From Perognathus longimembris pacificus (lineage: Eukaryota > Chordata > Mammalia > Rodentia > Heteromyidae): a stretch of 64,000 nt of DNA. Shown in pieces: positions 22,030 through 33,249 of this stretch; positions within the stretch are counted from its first letter, which is position 1; each line of letters starts with the position of its first letter. Location of the stretch: contig NC_063175.1 of assembly GCF_023159225.1 (NCBI RefSeq), positions 3,560,255-3,624,254 of the forward strand, written 5' to 3'. The position numbers and the translations under genes were made by a program. The notes under the pieces were generated by a model. That model was given only the letters and a program-made list of their open reading frames with translations. It did no database searches and was not told the DNA's origin.

Positions 22030-22825
22030 AACTGTAATTAAAGCCATAGAAAGAATTCACCCCTCAGTTTGTACTCAACATAATGGAAACCAGCCTGCCT
22101 TGAGAATTACATATGCTTCCCCTGGGCACCTAATTTAGCTTAGTGCCAGTACTGTGGAGCTTACTGTTACTGTTGTCTTCTTGCTTTTCTTCCGTTTTTC
22201 CAACTTAGACCTTTCCTGTTTCTTGCAGGCTAATGTCCGTACCTCCTGCTTTGTGGAGGAAATAGTCTGCCAAGTGTCTCTCTTCCTTTCATCCCTTCAT
22301 CCTTCACCTAGACATCCCCTTCCTTCCTCCAAATTCCCCCTTGCCTCATTCAGAATGATTGCTTCACATTTCGAATATTTTCCTCCTTCTCTCATGTCCA
22401 CCTAACTTACCACCGCTTCAGCAGAGTAGGAATAATTAGCTATTTGGTGTATAATGTCCCTTCACTTCCTGCCCTGACCTCCATGACATTTGTGTATTGT
22501 GGAGGGGAACCAATTCTTACCTGCTCCACTATCCCGGACACCTTTCCCTTCACCTGTCTTTCTGACCCTCAATGCCTTCCAGCACCAGATTCTTACTCTA
22601 ATTGCATCTCTGCCTCCACTCAGGCTCCTCCCATCATTTAAAATGACAGAAGAATAAAGAGAAAGAGAAGGAGGAGCTGCCTTTATTTATCCTGTTGATA
22701 AAAGGTTACTGAGCACTATAATGTCATTTTTAAATGATTCCAAGTTCTTGAATAGTTGGTTGTAAGATGTCTCTGCTTTCGAGCTAGTGCTTTGTTCTGT
22801 TTTGAAATTTTGTTAAGAGTAGACA
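22030..22825. other. Unassigned intergenic sequence
   Basis: Pyrimidine-rich in parts (22180-22640). No gene or repeat recognised; the 83- and 65-codon frames here lack domains. Confidence 0.4.
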
Positions 22826-22829
22826 TATC

Positions 22830-23060
22830 AGCTAGGCATTCGTGATTCATCCCCATAATCTTAGCTACTCAGGAGGCTGAGATCTGAGAGTCATAGTTCA
22901 AAGACAGCAACAGACAATTCTGTAAGACTCTTATCACAAATTAACCAGCAAAAAAAACCCAGAACTGGAAGTGTGGCTCAAATGGTAGAGTACAGATCAT
23001 AATTGAAAAAGTGAATCAGAGAGCAAGAGACTCTGACTAATTCCCAGCACGTCCACGTGC
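22830..23060 (+). mobile_element. B1-headed composite SINE
   Basis: Forward copy: TTAGCTACTCAGGAGGCTGA, ACTCTTATCACAAATTAACC, then GTGTGGCTCAAATGGTAGAG and a CA-repeat tail. Confidence 0.85.
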
Positions 23061-23894
23061 ACGCACACACACACACACGACAATTTACCATGTCCATTAT
23101 TTAAGAGTCTACAGTAAGTTCCTTTCCTCTTAGAATGCATGACAAACCGGAACAGTGCCTCTTAATATAAGTTGTTTTGGATTGAGCTTCAAATGCATAA
23201 CCTAAAGAGTTTGAGCAGTGCTTTGAGAGCTTTGGGTTGCAAGAAGGCAGACCTTGTTACCCTTCTTGGCCTCACAGTGTGGAAGCTTCATTCCCAACAC
23301 TGTCCCCCAGCATCCTGGGATTGTCAAACAAACTACGCATACACAGTTCACCTCAAACTTCAGACTTCACTATCCACAGAGGCCTCTTTACCCTCATTGT
23401 GCAACTGAACTACAGTCATGTTGAAACTCATTCTATAGTAGCTGATATAGCCATCTATTAAATGCATTTTTGTGATGTTGGTCACCATTATCTTCCTTCT
23501 TTTCAAGCACAGTGACTGGAGGATGCATTAAGAAATCATATGATTTGTGCAACTGTACTTCAACCATCTCATTTCCACCTTATGAAACATTTCTCTTTAA
23601 GCTATCTATTTATTTTCCAATCAAGTCACCTGGAAGAACACACAATTTCTGCTTTTCCACCCCTTCAAAATATTGCTCTTCTTTTCATACCTGAAACCAC
23701 TGAGTCTAATTGCTAATACTTTTCAAGTTGTCAAATATGATGGGTTCCTTTGGGGTCTTGGGGCTCATGATCTCTGTCAGGTAAAAGGTTACTGAAATTC
23801 CCTCATATTCTTATGAGCTAGAACTTGTCTGAAGTCTGTATGCCTATGCTCTGTGGACTTATTTGTGAGTAAGTGTGTGTGTGTGTTTGTGTGT

Positions 23895-24110
23895 GTACTT
23901 GGACTTGAACTCAGAACTTTGTACTATTGCTTAGCTTTTTTGCTCAAGGCTGAAACTCTCCCACTTGAGCCATACCTCCATTTTTTGCTTTTTGCTGGTT
24001 AAGTGGAGTTAACTTTCTCAGATTTGTCTGCCCTGGCTGATTTCAAACCAAGATCCTCAGATCTCAGCCTCCTAGGTAGCTAGACAAAGTTGAACCACAG
24101 GTGTCCAGCT
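23895..24110 (-). mobile_element. B1-headed composite SINE
   Basis: Reverse copy next to a GT-rich stretch: GACTTGAACTCAGAACTTTG, CTCCCACTTGAGCCATACC, then TCAGATCTCAGCCTCCTAGG. Confidence 0.82.
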
Positions 24111-24483
24111 TCAGCAGCAGCAAAGCCCACAATAAGCACAGTTTCAGGCCCGTTGTTTGTACTGCTTCCCCAGTCTTGTACTGGCCAATAACACCATCAT
24201 CCATTTAGTCATCCTTGTGAGAAACCTGGCAAGGATCCTCATTCCCCTGGGATTCTAGCCTCCTGTTGTTTCCTCTTTCTAGATCTCTGCAGAACTTTGG
24301 TACTGGCCACCTTCTATGTCCTCCTTGGTTGCAGGACTGTATGGCTCCCCCTCCTTGCAGTTGGGCCTTTCTATATCTCTTGTAGCCAACTGAAGACATG
24401 GAAGCTGCTAGTCTTCCCAACAAAACAAATAACCCCTTCTAACCTGAATTGCAGATCTGACCATAGTACTAGTTAAAAGTCCA

Positions 24484-24935
24484 ATTCTTTTTTCAATAGT
24501 TATTGTAAAGGTTATATATAGAGGGATTACAGTTACATAAGTCAAATAATGAGTAAATTTCTTTTTTTTGGGGGGGGGCAGTCCTGGGCCTTGGACTCAG
24601 GGCCTGAGCACTGTCCCTGGCTTCTTTTTGCTCAAGGCTAGCACTCTGCCACTTGAGCCACAGCGCCGCTTCTGGCCATTTTCTGTATATGTGGTGCTGG
24701 GGAATCGAACCTAGGGCCTTGTGTATCCGAGGCAGGCACTCTTGCCACTAGGCTATATCCCCAGCCCAGTAAATTTCTTTTTGAATAGTGTCACCTTTTC
24801 CCTCATTTGTTCCCAATATTTTCTCCCATCCCCCTACTCTACAAGTTGTATAGTTCATTTTCAACATAGTGTTTAGTGAGTATCACTGCTACATTTGTTC
24901 ACTTTTTGTCCAACCATTTCTGTGTTTCCCCTTGT
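24484..24935 (-). mobile_element. L1 3' UTR, reverse, with nested SINE
   Basis: Reverse L1 3' end with the same TATTGTAAAGGTTATATATAGAGGGATTACAG-type motif as at 1290 and 27000, here split by the SINE at 24566-24767. Confidence 0.78.
24566..24767 (-). mobile_element. IDL-Geo-like dimeric SINE nested in L1
   Basis: Full-length reverse copy flanked by AGTAAATTTCTTTT at 24552-24565 and 24768-24781, a perfect 14-bp duplication. A G-run lies in the tail region. Confidence 0.93.
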
Positions 24936-25744
24936 CCTGCGAACAGATAAATACATATAAGACTCGAGGTACAGAAATTTAAAAAAAAACCACAGCTACA
25001 AAGGAGAAAAAAACACGAAGCAAAATAACAAAAAAACTTCTTGTTTCCATTACTTGTAGTTCAATAAACAAAATTTATATGATCATATGCCCATAGCTGT
25101 TGAGCCCTTGTGATCCTCCTTTTAGGAATACCCTCCTTTGGTTTCTGGACTGTGTGAATGTCTAGAGTTCTGTATAATTTATCATGTCCACTTGTATTTT
25201 TTTGGTCAAAAAGTCCAGTTTCTTAAGAGGATATACAGAGTGCTCCTTGCTCCAATTTATCCCCTGGTCCTTTGCGCCTGCATGATTCAGCCATTCCTTT
25301 CACAGTAAAACAACTTGGCCACATTAACTTCTGCTTATCTCCTGGCCTTTTCCCCAGGCCTGGTGCCTGTGTCAAGAAGTTGGACAACAGCAGAATGGAA
25401 AGCAGAAGTTGTCTCATCCATTTCCTTCTTGCCTTTCATCTCTCAGTCTCTAAACTCACTGAGGAATCTAAGTCGAGAGGGAGTAGCCATGGATAACGTC
25501 TATCTTTGAGGAAATCTGAAAGGGGAGAAGGCTTTTCCTAGAATAAAAATCAAGTCTGCCCATCTTGGGGCTGGAAGACACAAGATGTCTCCTGTCCAGT
25601 GGTTCCCAGGAGAGGGGATTAAACCATAGAGAAGCTTTGTTATAGATGAAGAAACAGGAAAGAACCTTACCTCAGATCTCACACCTTGTAAGCAATGAAG
25701 TTAGAATTTTTCCTGGGCCTGGTTGATTCTCAACCTATGTTTTG

Positions 25745-25925
25745 AAATAGATAAACATTAAATTTGTTTATTATTATATATTTGTATATCATATTTAATT
25801 TATATAATTTTAGTAGGTACACATATTTAGGTGGTACAGTGTGACACATAAATCATGTACATGTACAGAGTATAATGATAACATCAGGCCATCTGGTACA
25901 TCCATCAACTAGACATTTATCATTT
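25745..25925. mobile_element. Probable old L1 fragment
   Basis: AT-rich sequence with GTACAGTGTGACACATAAATCATG and ATCCATCAACTAGACATTTATCATTTC resembles an L1 3' UTR seen in other mammals. Identification is weak. Confidence 0.4.
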
Positions 25926-26046
25926 CTTCGTGTTGGGACCATATAAATTCCTAAAGTCCTCTCTAATAGTAACTTTTTTTTTTTTTGGTGTGTTGTGCTG
26001 GCCTTGGGTCTTGATGCCAGGCCTGGTGCTGTCCCTGAGTTTTTTT

Positions 26047-26258
26047 TTTTTTGTTTTTTTTTTTTTTTGGCCAGTCCTGGGCCTTGGACTCAGGGCCTGA
26101 GCACTGTCCCTGGCTTCTTCCCGCTCAAGGCTAGCACTCTTCCACTTGAGCCACAGTGCCACTTCTGGCCGTTTTCTGTATATGTGGTGCTGGGGAATCG
26201 AACCTAGGGCCTCGTGTATCCGAGGCAGGCACTCTTGCCACTAGGCTATATCCCCAGC

Positions 26259-26261
<3 letters not shown>
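26047..26261 (-). mobile_element. IDL-Geo-like dimeric SINE (copy 1 of tandem pair)
   Basis: Full-length reverse copy with a long T run at its left, lying head-to-tail directly before a second copy. The target duplication CCCTGAGTTTTTTT (26032 and 26479) flanks the pair rather than each copy. Confidence 0.92.
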
Positions 26262-26289
<28 letters not shown>

Positions 26290-26478
26290 GCCAGTCCTGG
26301 GCCTTGGACTCAGGGCCTGAGCACTGTCCCTGGCTTCTTCCCGCTCAAGGCTAGCACTCTGCCACTTGAGCCACAGCGCCGCTTCTGGCCATTTTCTGTA
26401 TATGTGGTGCTGGGGAATCGAACCTAGGGCCTCGTGTATCCGAGGCAGGCACTCTTGCCACTAGGCTATATCCCCAGC
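26262..26478 (-). mobile_element. IDL-Geo-like dimeric SINE (copy 2 of tandem pair)
   Basis: Nearly identical to the preceding copy, sharing CTCGTGTATCCGAGGCAGGC and CTAGGCTATATCCCCAGCCC. Its T run (its poly(A) tail on the minus strand) lies between the two copies. Confidence 0.92.
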
Positions 26479-26479
26479 C

Positions 26480-26672
26480 CCCTGAGTTTTTTTGTTGTTG
26501 TTTTTTCCTCAAGGCTAGTGCTTTACTAATTGAGCCACAGCTCCATATCTAGCCTTTTGGTGGTTAGTTGGAAGTAAGAGCCTCATAGCCTTTCCTGACC
26601 AAACTGACTTTGAATCATCATTATTACATCTTAGCCTCTTGAATAGCTAGGATTATAAGCATAAGCCACTAA
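26480..26672 (-). mobile_element. B1-headed composite SINE, split by the tandem pair
   Basis: The right-arm end lies left of the pair (CTTGATGCCAGGCCTGGTGCT at 26010-26040) and the rest continues at 26480 (TCCTCAAGGCTAGTGCTTTA through TAGGATTATAAGCATAAGCC). The pair therefore inserted into this older SINE. Confidence 0.75.
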
Positions 26673-26689
26673 AACTCTCTCTCCTAATA

Positions 26690-26895
26690 CCTTTTTTTTT
26701 TTTTTTGCCAGTCCTGGGCTTGAACTCAGTGCCTGAGTACTGTCCCTGGCCTCTTTTTGCTCAAGGCTAGCACTCTGCCTCTTGAGCCACAGTGCCACTT
26801 CTGGCCATTTTCTATATATGTAGTGCTGGGGAATCGAACCCAGGGCTTCATGTATACAAGACAAGCAGTCTTGCCACTAGGCCATATTCCCAGCC
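26690..26895 (-). mobile_element. IDL-Geo-like dimeric SINE
   Basis: Full-length reverse copy flanked by CTCTCCTAATA at 26679-26689 and 26896-26906. Confidence 0.92.
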
Positions 26896-26976
26896 CTCTC
26901 CTAATAACTTTGAGATAGACAATTAGTTGATGTCAAACATAGTTACTCTCTGTGATACAGAATATTAGAAGTTATT

Positions 26977-27235
26977 TTTTCTTTTAATTTAATTTTATTG
27001 TCAAGGTGATGTACAGAGGGATTACAGCTACATATGTTAGGCAGAGAGTACAATTCTTGTCAAACTTGTTACCTCCTCCCTCATTTTTCTCCCATTTTCC
27101 CTTCCCCTTACCCCCCAGCTGTATGGTTAACTTCCAACATATTTTCTTGTGAGTATCACTATTGCATTGGTTTACTCTTTGTTCGTTGTCTAACCATTTT
27201 GATGTTCTCCTTCCCTTCCCTACTTCAGATAAACA
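26977..27235 (-). mobile_element. L1 3' UTR, reverse
   Basis: TTTTATTGTCAAGGTGATGT and GAGGGATTACAG match the L1 ends at 1290 and 24500, followed by a pyrimidine-rich CTCCTCCCTCATTTTTCTCC stretch. Confidence 0.75.
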
Positions 27236-27257
27236 TGCATATAGTACTCAGGATACA

Positions 27258-27315
27258 GGGGCTGGGAATATGGCCTGGTGGTAAAGTGCTCGTCTCACAA
27301 TACTCAGGGTACCAA
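27258..27315 (+). mobile_element. ID-like SINE monomer fragment
   Basis: GGGGCTGGGAATATGGCCTG begins an ID-type monomer that decays after about 55 bp. Confidence 0.6.
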
Positions 27316-27472
27316 AATCAAATACAGTGACAACAAGGGACAAAGCATAAAACAATGATCTTATAGAAGTGACAAGTAGACTAATGGTTAGCAGGATGTT
27401 GAGGAGAGAGGAATGGAGACCGGATGTGAACAAGTTCAAAAGTACATAGCATTGGATGAGAAAAATAATTTC

Positions 27473-27710
27473 TAGGGTAGGTGCTGTGGCTGATGTCTAT
27501 AATCCTCCTTACTCAGTGAGCTGAGACATGAGGATCATGGTTTGAAGCCAGCCTGGACAGAAAAATCCATGAGACTCCTATCTCTAACAAAAAGCCACAG
27601 GGGAGCTGTGACTCAAGTGCTAGAGCTCCAGCCTTTAGTGAAAATGTTAAGGGATAGTGCTCGTGCTGCCACGTGAGTCCAGCTCCAGTATCAGCATAAA
27701 TGAATAAAAT
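27473..27710 (+). mobile_element. B1-headed composite SINE
   Basis: Forward copy: GGTGCTGTGGCTGATGTCTA, AGACTCCTATCTCTAACAAA, then GCTGTGACTCAAGTGCTAGA. Confidence 0.85.
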
Positions 27711-27883
27711 GTAAAGTGGAACTCCAGATTCAAAGTAATATCCAAGAAAAAAGCATAGTTAGAAAGCTCATTAGAGTAGATTGCTTATGTGCCATAAACC
27801 CAGCCTCAAACAATTTTGAAAGTGTTGTGCCATAGAGACCATGTTTCTGAGTACAAAGCAACAAAGGGTAAGAGTTCATTTTC

Positions 27884-28110
27884 AAACCAGGCACTGGTGG
27901 CTCATGCCTGTAATCCTAGCTACCAAGGAGGCTGAAATCCAAAGCATCAAGTGCAAAGCAGAAAAAGCCATGAGATTTCATCTGCTAAATAACCAGAAAA
28001 AAAAGTTGGGCTGGAGATATAGCTCAGGTGATAGAGTGCCAGCCTAAGCAAGCAAGCCAAGTGAAGTGTTAGTCCCGGAGTTCAAACCCTGGTACTAGAA
28101 TACATTGTTT
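27884..28110 (+). mobile_element. B1-headed composite SINE with ID-like right arm
   Basis: Forward copy: GGCACTGGTGGCTCATGCCT, then a right arm GGGCTGGAGATATAGCTCAG that is closer to a canonical ID than in sister copies, ending GTTCAAACCCTGGTACTA. Confidence 0.85.
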
Positions 28111-28384
28111 AAAAAGATAAGTATGCAACACATCATCCCTACCTATTTACTGCTCATATTTATCAATGTTAATGATTTTGTATATTGACTTTGGCAACAT
28201 TTCTGAACTCTCACATTCATCTCAATACATTGTGTATATGTTATTTTGAGTTTTTACATATAAATTCATGTCATGTGATTTTTTTCTTTCTGATTCAGAT
28301 AGATTTTATTTCTTGCCTTACTCCACTATTTAGGATCACCCATACATCATACACTGCATTTATTTACTTATTTATATTTATTTG

Positions 28385-28610
28385 TCATGAGGCTTAACTT
28401 AGGGCCTGAGTGCTGTCCTTGAGCTTTTCTATTTGAGGCTAGCACTCTACCACTTTGAGCCATAGCTCCACTTCCAGTTTTCTGGTGGTAAATTGGAGAT
28501 AATAGTCTCACGGGCTTTTCTGCCTGGGCTGGCTTTGAGCCATGATCCTCAGATCTCAGCTTCTGACTAGCTAGGCTTATAGGTATCAGCCACCAACAAC
28601 ACCCAGCTTC
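28385..28610 (-). mobile_element. B1-headed composite SINE
   Basis: Reverse copy: ATGAGGCTTAACTTAGGGCC, GCTAGCACTCTACCACTTTG, AAATTGGAGATAATAGTCTC, then the B1 arm. Confidence 0.87.
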
Positions 28611-28619
28611 ATACACAAC

Positions 28620-29440
28620 ATTTTAAAAGTGTTATTGTATGTCTACAAACTGTGATTCCCTTCATCACTTATAAGATGAATGAAGTATTTCTTAAAACGT
28701 CCCTAACTCTTTGCAAAGGAATATCTGCTTTCCAACAGAACATTATAGGTAGTGTTATACTATATCCTTCTAAATGATAAAGAAGAAATAGTTACCTATT
28801 AAATGGCTCAGAGACATTAGAGTCAACTTCTACCCCTAGGCTTCTATTATTCCTGACACTTAAAATCTACTTTCTTCTGCTGACAAAAATGTTCATCTTA
28901 AGGATGTCCCTCTTTTTGGCTGCCCCAAATCAGATAAGTCCCTGCTATGGATTATAACTCCTGTTCTATATCGCTGGGTGTTACAGGAAGTGAAAAGTTG
29001 GGCACTTGCTTACCTACTCTTCATTACCACAAAGAGTAAACATTCTAGACTTTGCCTAACAAATTTATCCATCCCAGTCTTTAAAAGGCTGAGAATGGAG
29101 CATCAGTGTAAACAACACCCAAGAGGTGATGGAGTAACTACATTAGAATTAGGTGCCCAGGCAACAAGATAGCAGTGGCAGTGGTGGCAGTTTAAGTTTC
29201 ATGCTTCATGGCATTGGTACAGTTCTCTGCCATGACTTAGGGTATTAAATCAGGCTTTGGAATACATAGACAAAAGGACCAGTCATTCTGAGTTACTTTT
29301 ATAAAGTCAGTGTTTTGACATGTAACATACACAGAGAAAAGTATGCATCATAAAGCGCATAAGGAAAAAGCACACACAATGTCAAGTGCACAGTTCAAAC
29401 CATTTTCACCTACTGAGCCCTCTTGTGTCAAAAAAACAAG
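28620..29440. other. Unassigned intergenic sequence
   Basis: No gene or named repeat seen. Confidence 0.4.
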
Positions 29441-29447
29441 ACATCAT

Positions 29448-29645
29448 AAGTACAGGGTCCCTCAATATCTGAGGAAATTGGCTCCCAGATATTTATACCA
29501 AAGATACTTATATCCCAGATACTTAATATCCACAGATATTCCAGTCCCTTATAGAAAATGGCATATATAGAACATATGGCATTTGTATAGAATCTATGCT
29601 CATCCTCCTATATACTTGAAATCATCTCTAGATTATTCTTAATCT
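29448..29645 (+). mobile_element. Tigger/MER2-like DNA transposon fragment
   Basis: The order GGTCCCTCAATATCTGAGG, CCAGTCCCTTATAGAAAATG, CATTTGTATAGAATCTATGC, then ATACTTGAAATCATCTCTAG and ATTATTCTTAAT is the end region shared by MER2/Tigger elements (TcMar). Diverged and truncated. Confidence 0.72.
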
Positions 29646-29649
29646 GAGC

Positions 29650-30355
29650 AAGTTACCTAAGCAGATACTGTTCAAATGTAAGGCTGGGAACAAGAAACCA
29701 AAAACCAAAAACCAAAATAAACCCCAAAAGGCTCAGAGGGCAAAAAGAAACAACTGAAGCATGAAAACTCTTCTAATAAGTCACTCATAACATGCATATT
29801 TCCAACTCATTCCATTTAGATTTGTTCTCCTCTCCTTCCCTCCCCTTCCTTTCACCTCCCCTCTGCCCTGGAGCCCAGGCCTCATGCATTGCTAGTCAGG
29901 GGCTCTACCTGTGGGCTGGCTACCCACCAGCTCAACCCTGATTGTCCTCTTTGAAATTGGTGTCAATAATTCCAAGTCCTGACAACAAAGACTCTTCTAG
30001 TCACACCACAAGCTTTCCTTACTTTCCCTGCTCATGTGCTGTCAGCTCATTAAGTTAGAGACCATGGAATAATCAATATGTCTGCCACAGGGGCTGAAAT
30101 CCACCCATTGTCACACTTATGCTTAATCCCTTAGGCCACCATAACTCATTATGATGGATGAGAACTCATTCTGCAACCAGAAGTTGAGACTATTGCCCTA
30201 TCCGGTAGGCAGACCTTCCTGAAATCACTTGATGTTGTCTAGGAGATGCCATCATAAAACCATGATCTGGAGACGGCATCTTACAACCATGATCTGTTTG
30301 AAGCATCCACTGTCTTTCTTAGAACTGGGAATTTGGAGAAAATGTGTCCCGTGTC
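29650..30355. other. Unassigned intergenic sequence
   Basis: Includes a small (AACCAAA)n patch near 29696-29720 and a pyrimidine-rich stretch at 29825-29875. No gene was seen. Confidence 0.4.
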
Positions 30356-30373
30356 CAGTAGAAGGATTTTTAT

Positions 30374-30574
30374 TTTATTTTTGCCAGTCCTGGGGCTTGA
30401 ATTCAGTTTCTGAGCACTGTCCCTGGCTTCTTTTTGCTCAAGGCTAGCTCTCTGCCACTTGAGCCACAGTGCCACTTCTGGCCTTTTTCTGTATATGTGG
30501 TGCTGGGGAATCAAACCCAGGGCTTCATGTATACGAGGCAAGCACTCTTGCCACTAGGCCATATTCCCAGCCCC
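30374..30574 (-). mobile_element. IDL-Geo-like dimeric SINE
   Basis: Full-length reverse copy flanked by the perfect 17-bp duplication AGTAGAAGGATTTTTAT at 30357-30373 and 30575-30591, one of the clearest in the window. Confidence 0.94.
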
Positions 30575-30863
30575 AGTAGAAGGATTTTTATCATCCATAC
30601 TATGGTAAGAAGTGCTTAAAAAGCTGTTTTCTTTTCCCCTGAGAAATGTTGACCACTTACTTGGGCCCACTAATAAACTTGCAACCAGATAAAGGCTTAG
30701 CAGCTCAGACTTTTCTGTTTTGTATCTAAGGTCTTTGTTTCTCTTCTGCAGTCACTTTGTAGCCATCTTAGAACCCTGGACAGGACCACTGCCAGGTGTC
30801 AATGACTCTTAATTATTTGTTTATTTTATTTATGTTTATACTTGAAAATAGCATTTCTAATGG

Positions 30864-30897
30864 CATCATCATCATCATTATCATCATCATCATCATT

Positions 30898-30933
<36 letters not shown>
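30864..30933. repeat. (ATC)n microsatellite
   Basis: A 70-bp ATC run with two ATT interruptions. Confidence 0.95.
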
Positions 30934-30935
<2 letters not shown>

Positions 30936-30944
30936 CTCTCTCCT

Positions 30945-31175
30945 CAGTTGTGGGGCTTGAACTCAGGTCCTGGGCACTATTCCTGAGACTCTTTGTGCTC
31001 AAGTCCTAGTGCTCTACCACTTGAGTCACAGAGCCACTTTCGGTTTTTGAATGGTTTATTGGAGAAAAAAGTCTCATGGGGACTTTCCTGCCCGGGCTGG
31101 CTTCTAACATTGATCCTCAGATCTCAGCCTCCTGAATAGCTAGGATTACAGGTGTGAGCCACTGGCACCTGGCAA
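30945..31175 (-). mobile_element. B1-headed composite SINE
   Basis: Reverse copy whose right-arm end abuts the ATC microsatellite: GTGGGGCTTGAACTCAGGTC, CTACCACTTGAGTCACAGAG, then GGATTACAGGTGTGAGCCAC. Confidence 0.88.
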
Positions 31176-31189
31176 TCCTTTCTCTTTTT

Positions 31190-31265
31190 TGAGGGCTGAA
31201 CTTTGATCCTCAGATCTCAACCTCTTGAGTAGCTAGATTATAGGCATGAACACCTAGAGCCCAGC
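31190..31265 (-). mobile_element. B1 arm fragment of a composite SINE
   Basis: GATCCTCAGATCTCAACCTC and TTATAGGCATGAACACCTAG, the left arm only. Confidence 0.65.
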
Positions 31266-31276
31266 TTTTGCAAAAG

Positions 31277-31278
<2 letters not shown>

Positions 31279-31312
<34 letters not shown>
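31279..31312. repeat. (GT)n microsatellite
   Basis: An uninterrupted GT run of about 17 units. Confidence 0.96.
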
Positions 31313-31314
<2 letters not shown>

Positions 31315-31319
31315 TTGTA

Positions 31320-31500
31320 CAAAGGTGTTTCAATTCAACATATCAATTTATGAATACAAATACAATGCAACTTGATCAATGCCACTCCTTTCCATCATTC
31401 TCTACCCCCATATATCCCAACTCCACCATCTCTTCAAGTCACTTGGTTCCATTTTCATATAAATACATTGAGAATTGACTTTATTTGTCCCATTCCTCAT
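31320..31500 (-). mobile_element. Probable L1 3' UTR fragment, reverse
   Basis: The pattern TTGATCAATGCCACTCCTTTCCATCATTCTC with repeated CCCCATAT/CCAACTCC matches the reversed 3' UTR type seen at 33.9-34.3 kb. Confidence 0.5.
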
Positions 31501-31509
31501 GTCAATGAC

Positions 31510-31815
31510 ACTCACTGTAATAAGACCCCGCCTAAACAATCCCGAGGGAGTGGACTGTCACACCATCTTTGACCACCTACAAATATACCTGTGACTTGGG
31601 ACTGTTTTAAGGTTGTATACCTTTCTGCTATGCCCCCAGATGTCCCTATTTAACAGATATCTGTACCTCCAGAAGCCAACTAATGAAGTACTGAAGTGCT
31701 GTCTTCCTGTGGCTGCCACAAAATAAACCTTCTTTCTCTGTCCTTCACCAAATCTCTTTACTTGTCCTATAGGAGTTAGTGGCCTGACTTGGCATGCGAA
31801 ACTCCAGTAGCTTGG
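31510..31815 (+). mobile_element. Possible solo LTR
   Basis: A TGTAATAAGACCCCGCC start, an AATAAACC signal at about 31721 and a CTTTACTTGTCC stretch after it resemble a retroviral LTR with U3-R-U5 layout. I could not fix the 3' end or a target duplication. Confidence 0.35.
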
Positions 31816-31819
31816 CCTT

Positions 31820-32416
31820 GGGTCTAAAGCCTCCAGTTTTACTATGAAGCACTATGCCTTCATCTGTTTGTATTTACATGCTAACCAAACAAACAATGAG
31901 AATTAGAGTTATAGACCCTAAGAGAGGCAGAGAGGTTTGAAAAGGCACTCATTCACTCACCCAATTGAGACGGCTGCTGCCCATAGCACACTTGGGAGTT
32001 CAGAAACAGAGCTGATGCACAGCCAGGGCTGAGACCAGCCTGGAAAACTCTGTGAATATTAACTTTCCTGTTCTTCCAGATTGCTTGTTTCAGCAGCTCC
32101 TGTCTTAATTTCTTTTCAGAGCCGCCACTAATTTGAATGGAATGTCTGTACTATTACAAATTGTTCTTAAGAATGTGTCGCCAGAGGACTCTTTAGACTC
32201 TTGCAAACAAACTTCAGAACCACTCCTTGCTTTCTGCTCAGGTTCAGGACATTTGTTGTGTCCGATGGTAAGGTCAAGGCTCCTCAGGAAAGCCCCATCT
32301 GAGCGAAGGTTCCACTTCAGCAACTGTGATGCCTTCTCCTTCCTGCTCCCGCCCCTTCCCATTTTCTCCCTCATCACAGCTCTTTTGACTACATTAGTTT
32401 TCTTAGCCACAGAAAG

Positions 32417-32451
<35 letters not shown>

Positions 32452-32570
32452 TTATATGTCTCTAAGTGATTCACTAATGTTAGACACATTTTATTTTCCA
32501 CTGCGAGAAAATGGAAGGCTGATGCAATGTATAGCTTATGTATGCAATGTATAGATTATTTTGGTTTTGT
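31820..32570. other. Unassigned intergenic sequence
   Basis: Frames of 104 codons (minus) and 110 codons (plus) overlap at 32105-32465 without any recognised domain, and the plus frame ends in translated CT repeat. A direct repeat of TGCAATGTATAG sits at about 32523-32553. Confidence 0.4.
32420..32450. repeat. (CT)n microsatellite
   Basis: An uninterrupted CT run of about 15 units. Confidence 0.95.
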
Positions 32571-32574
32571 TTCT

Positions 32575-32685
32575 CTGAGACGGGGTCTACTAACCAGGCT
32601 ATTCTACCCTGGAATTCTGGATCTTCCTGTCATAGGCCCATCCTGAGCACTGGGGTTACAGGGAGATGTCACCATGCCCAGTTTC
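32575..32685 (-). mobile_element. B1 SINE
   Basis: Reverse B1: CTGAGACGGGGTCTACTAAC, GAATTCTGGATCTTCCTGTC, then CACTGGGGTTACAGGGAG. Confidence 0.7.
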
Positions 32686-33171
32686 TTTTCTATTGTTAGA
32701 ATTGTATTGTTCTTCCTAAGAGATTCTTCTGCCATTAAGTAATAATTACCAGTATTTAGAAAATAAGTGTAAATTCCTATTAGAGTGCTGTGTAGTCATC
32801 AATTAATTAGCTTATCTATGGAACATTCCCTAACTTACTGGGTTCCTTCCACAAACTTTTACAAGGAAATGAGATTGCTTTTGAGTTCAGGATGGCCCAC
32901 TTTGTGGGTATTAACATTTGAGTTAAGAAGAAATTAGAACTTGTATGAAAAAGCACAGAAAGAGGGAAAAGGGATTCACAGGTATGCTCTTGTTGGAACT
33001 TAGTATACTGTCCCCAACCCTCCTTCACTTTCTACCAACAATCACTCTGACTGTGCCTCCTCTCCAAAATGCAACTCACTTGATCTAGAACTTTTTGTCT
33101 CAGTGTAGAAGGGAAAAAGATGAAGTACAAACATGGGTGTGGCAAAAGGAAAAAAGATCAGAAAGAAGGCT

Positions 33172-33245
33172 AGGCCGGGCACCAGGCTCATGTCTATATT
33201 CAGCACTTAGGAGGCTGAGATCTGAAGACTGAGGTTGCCAGGCTT
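33172..33245 (+). mobile_element. B1 arm fragment
   Basis: GCCGGGCACCAGGCTCATGT and TTAGGAGGCTGAGATCTGAA, the left arm only. Confidence 0.65.
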
Positions 33246-33249
33246 TTAT

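Noticed and set aside
30864..30933. Regularly spaced repeat that might suggest a CRISPR-like array
   Set aside because: It is a simple ATC microsatellite in mammalian DNA, with no repeat-spacer structure.
32105..32465. Opposing 104- and 110-codon frames
   Set aside because: No family resemblance, and the plus-strand frame ends in translated CT repeat.
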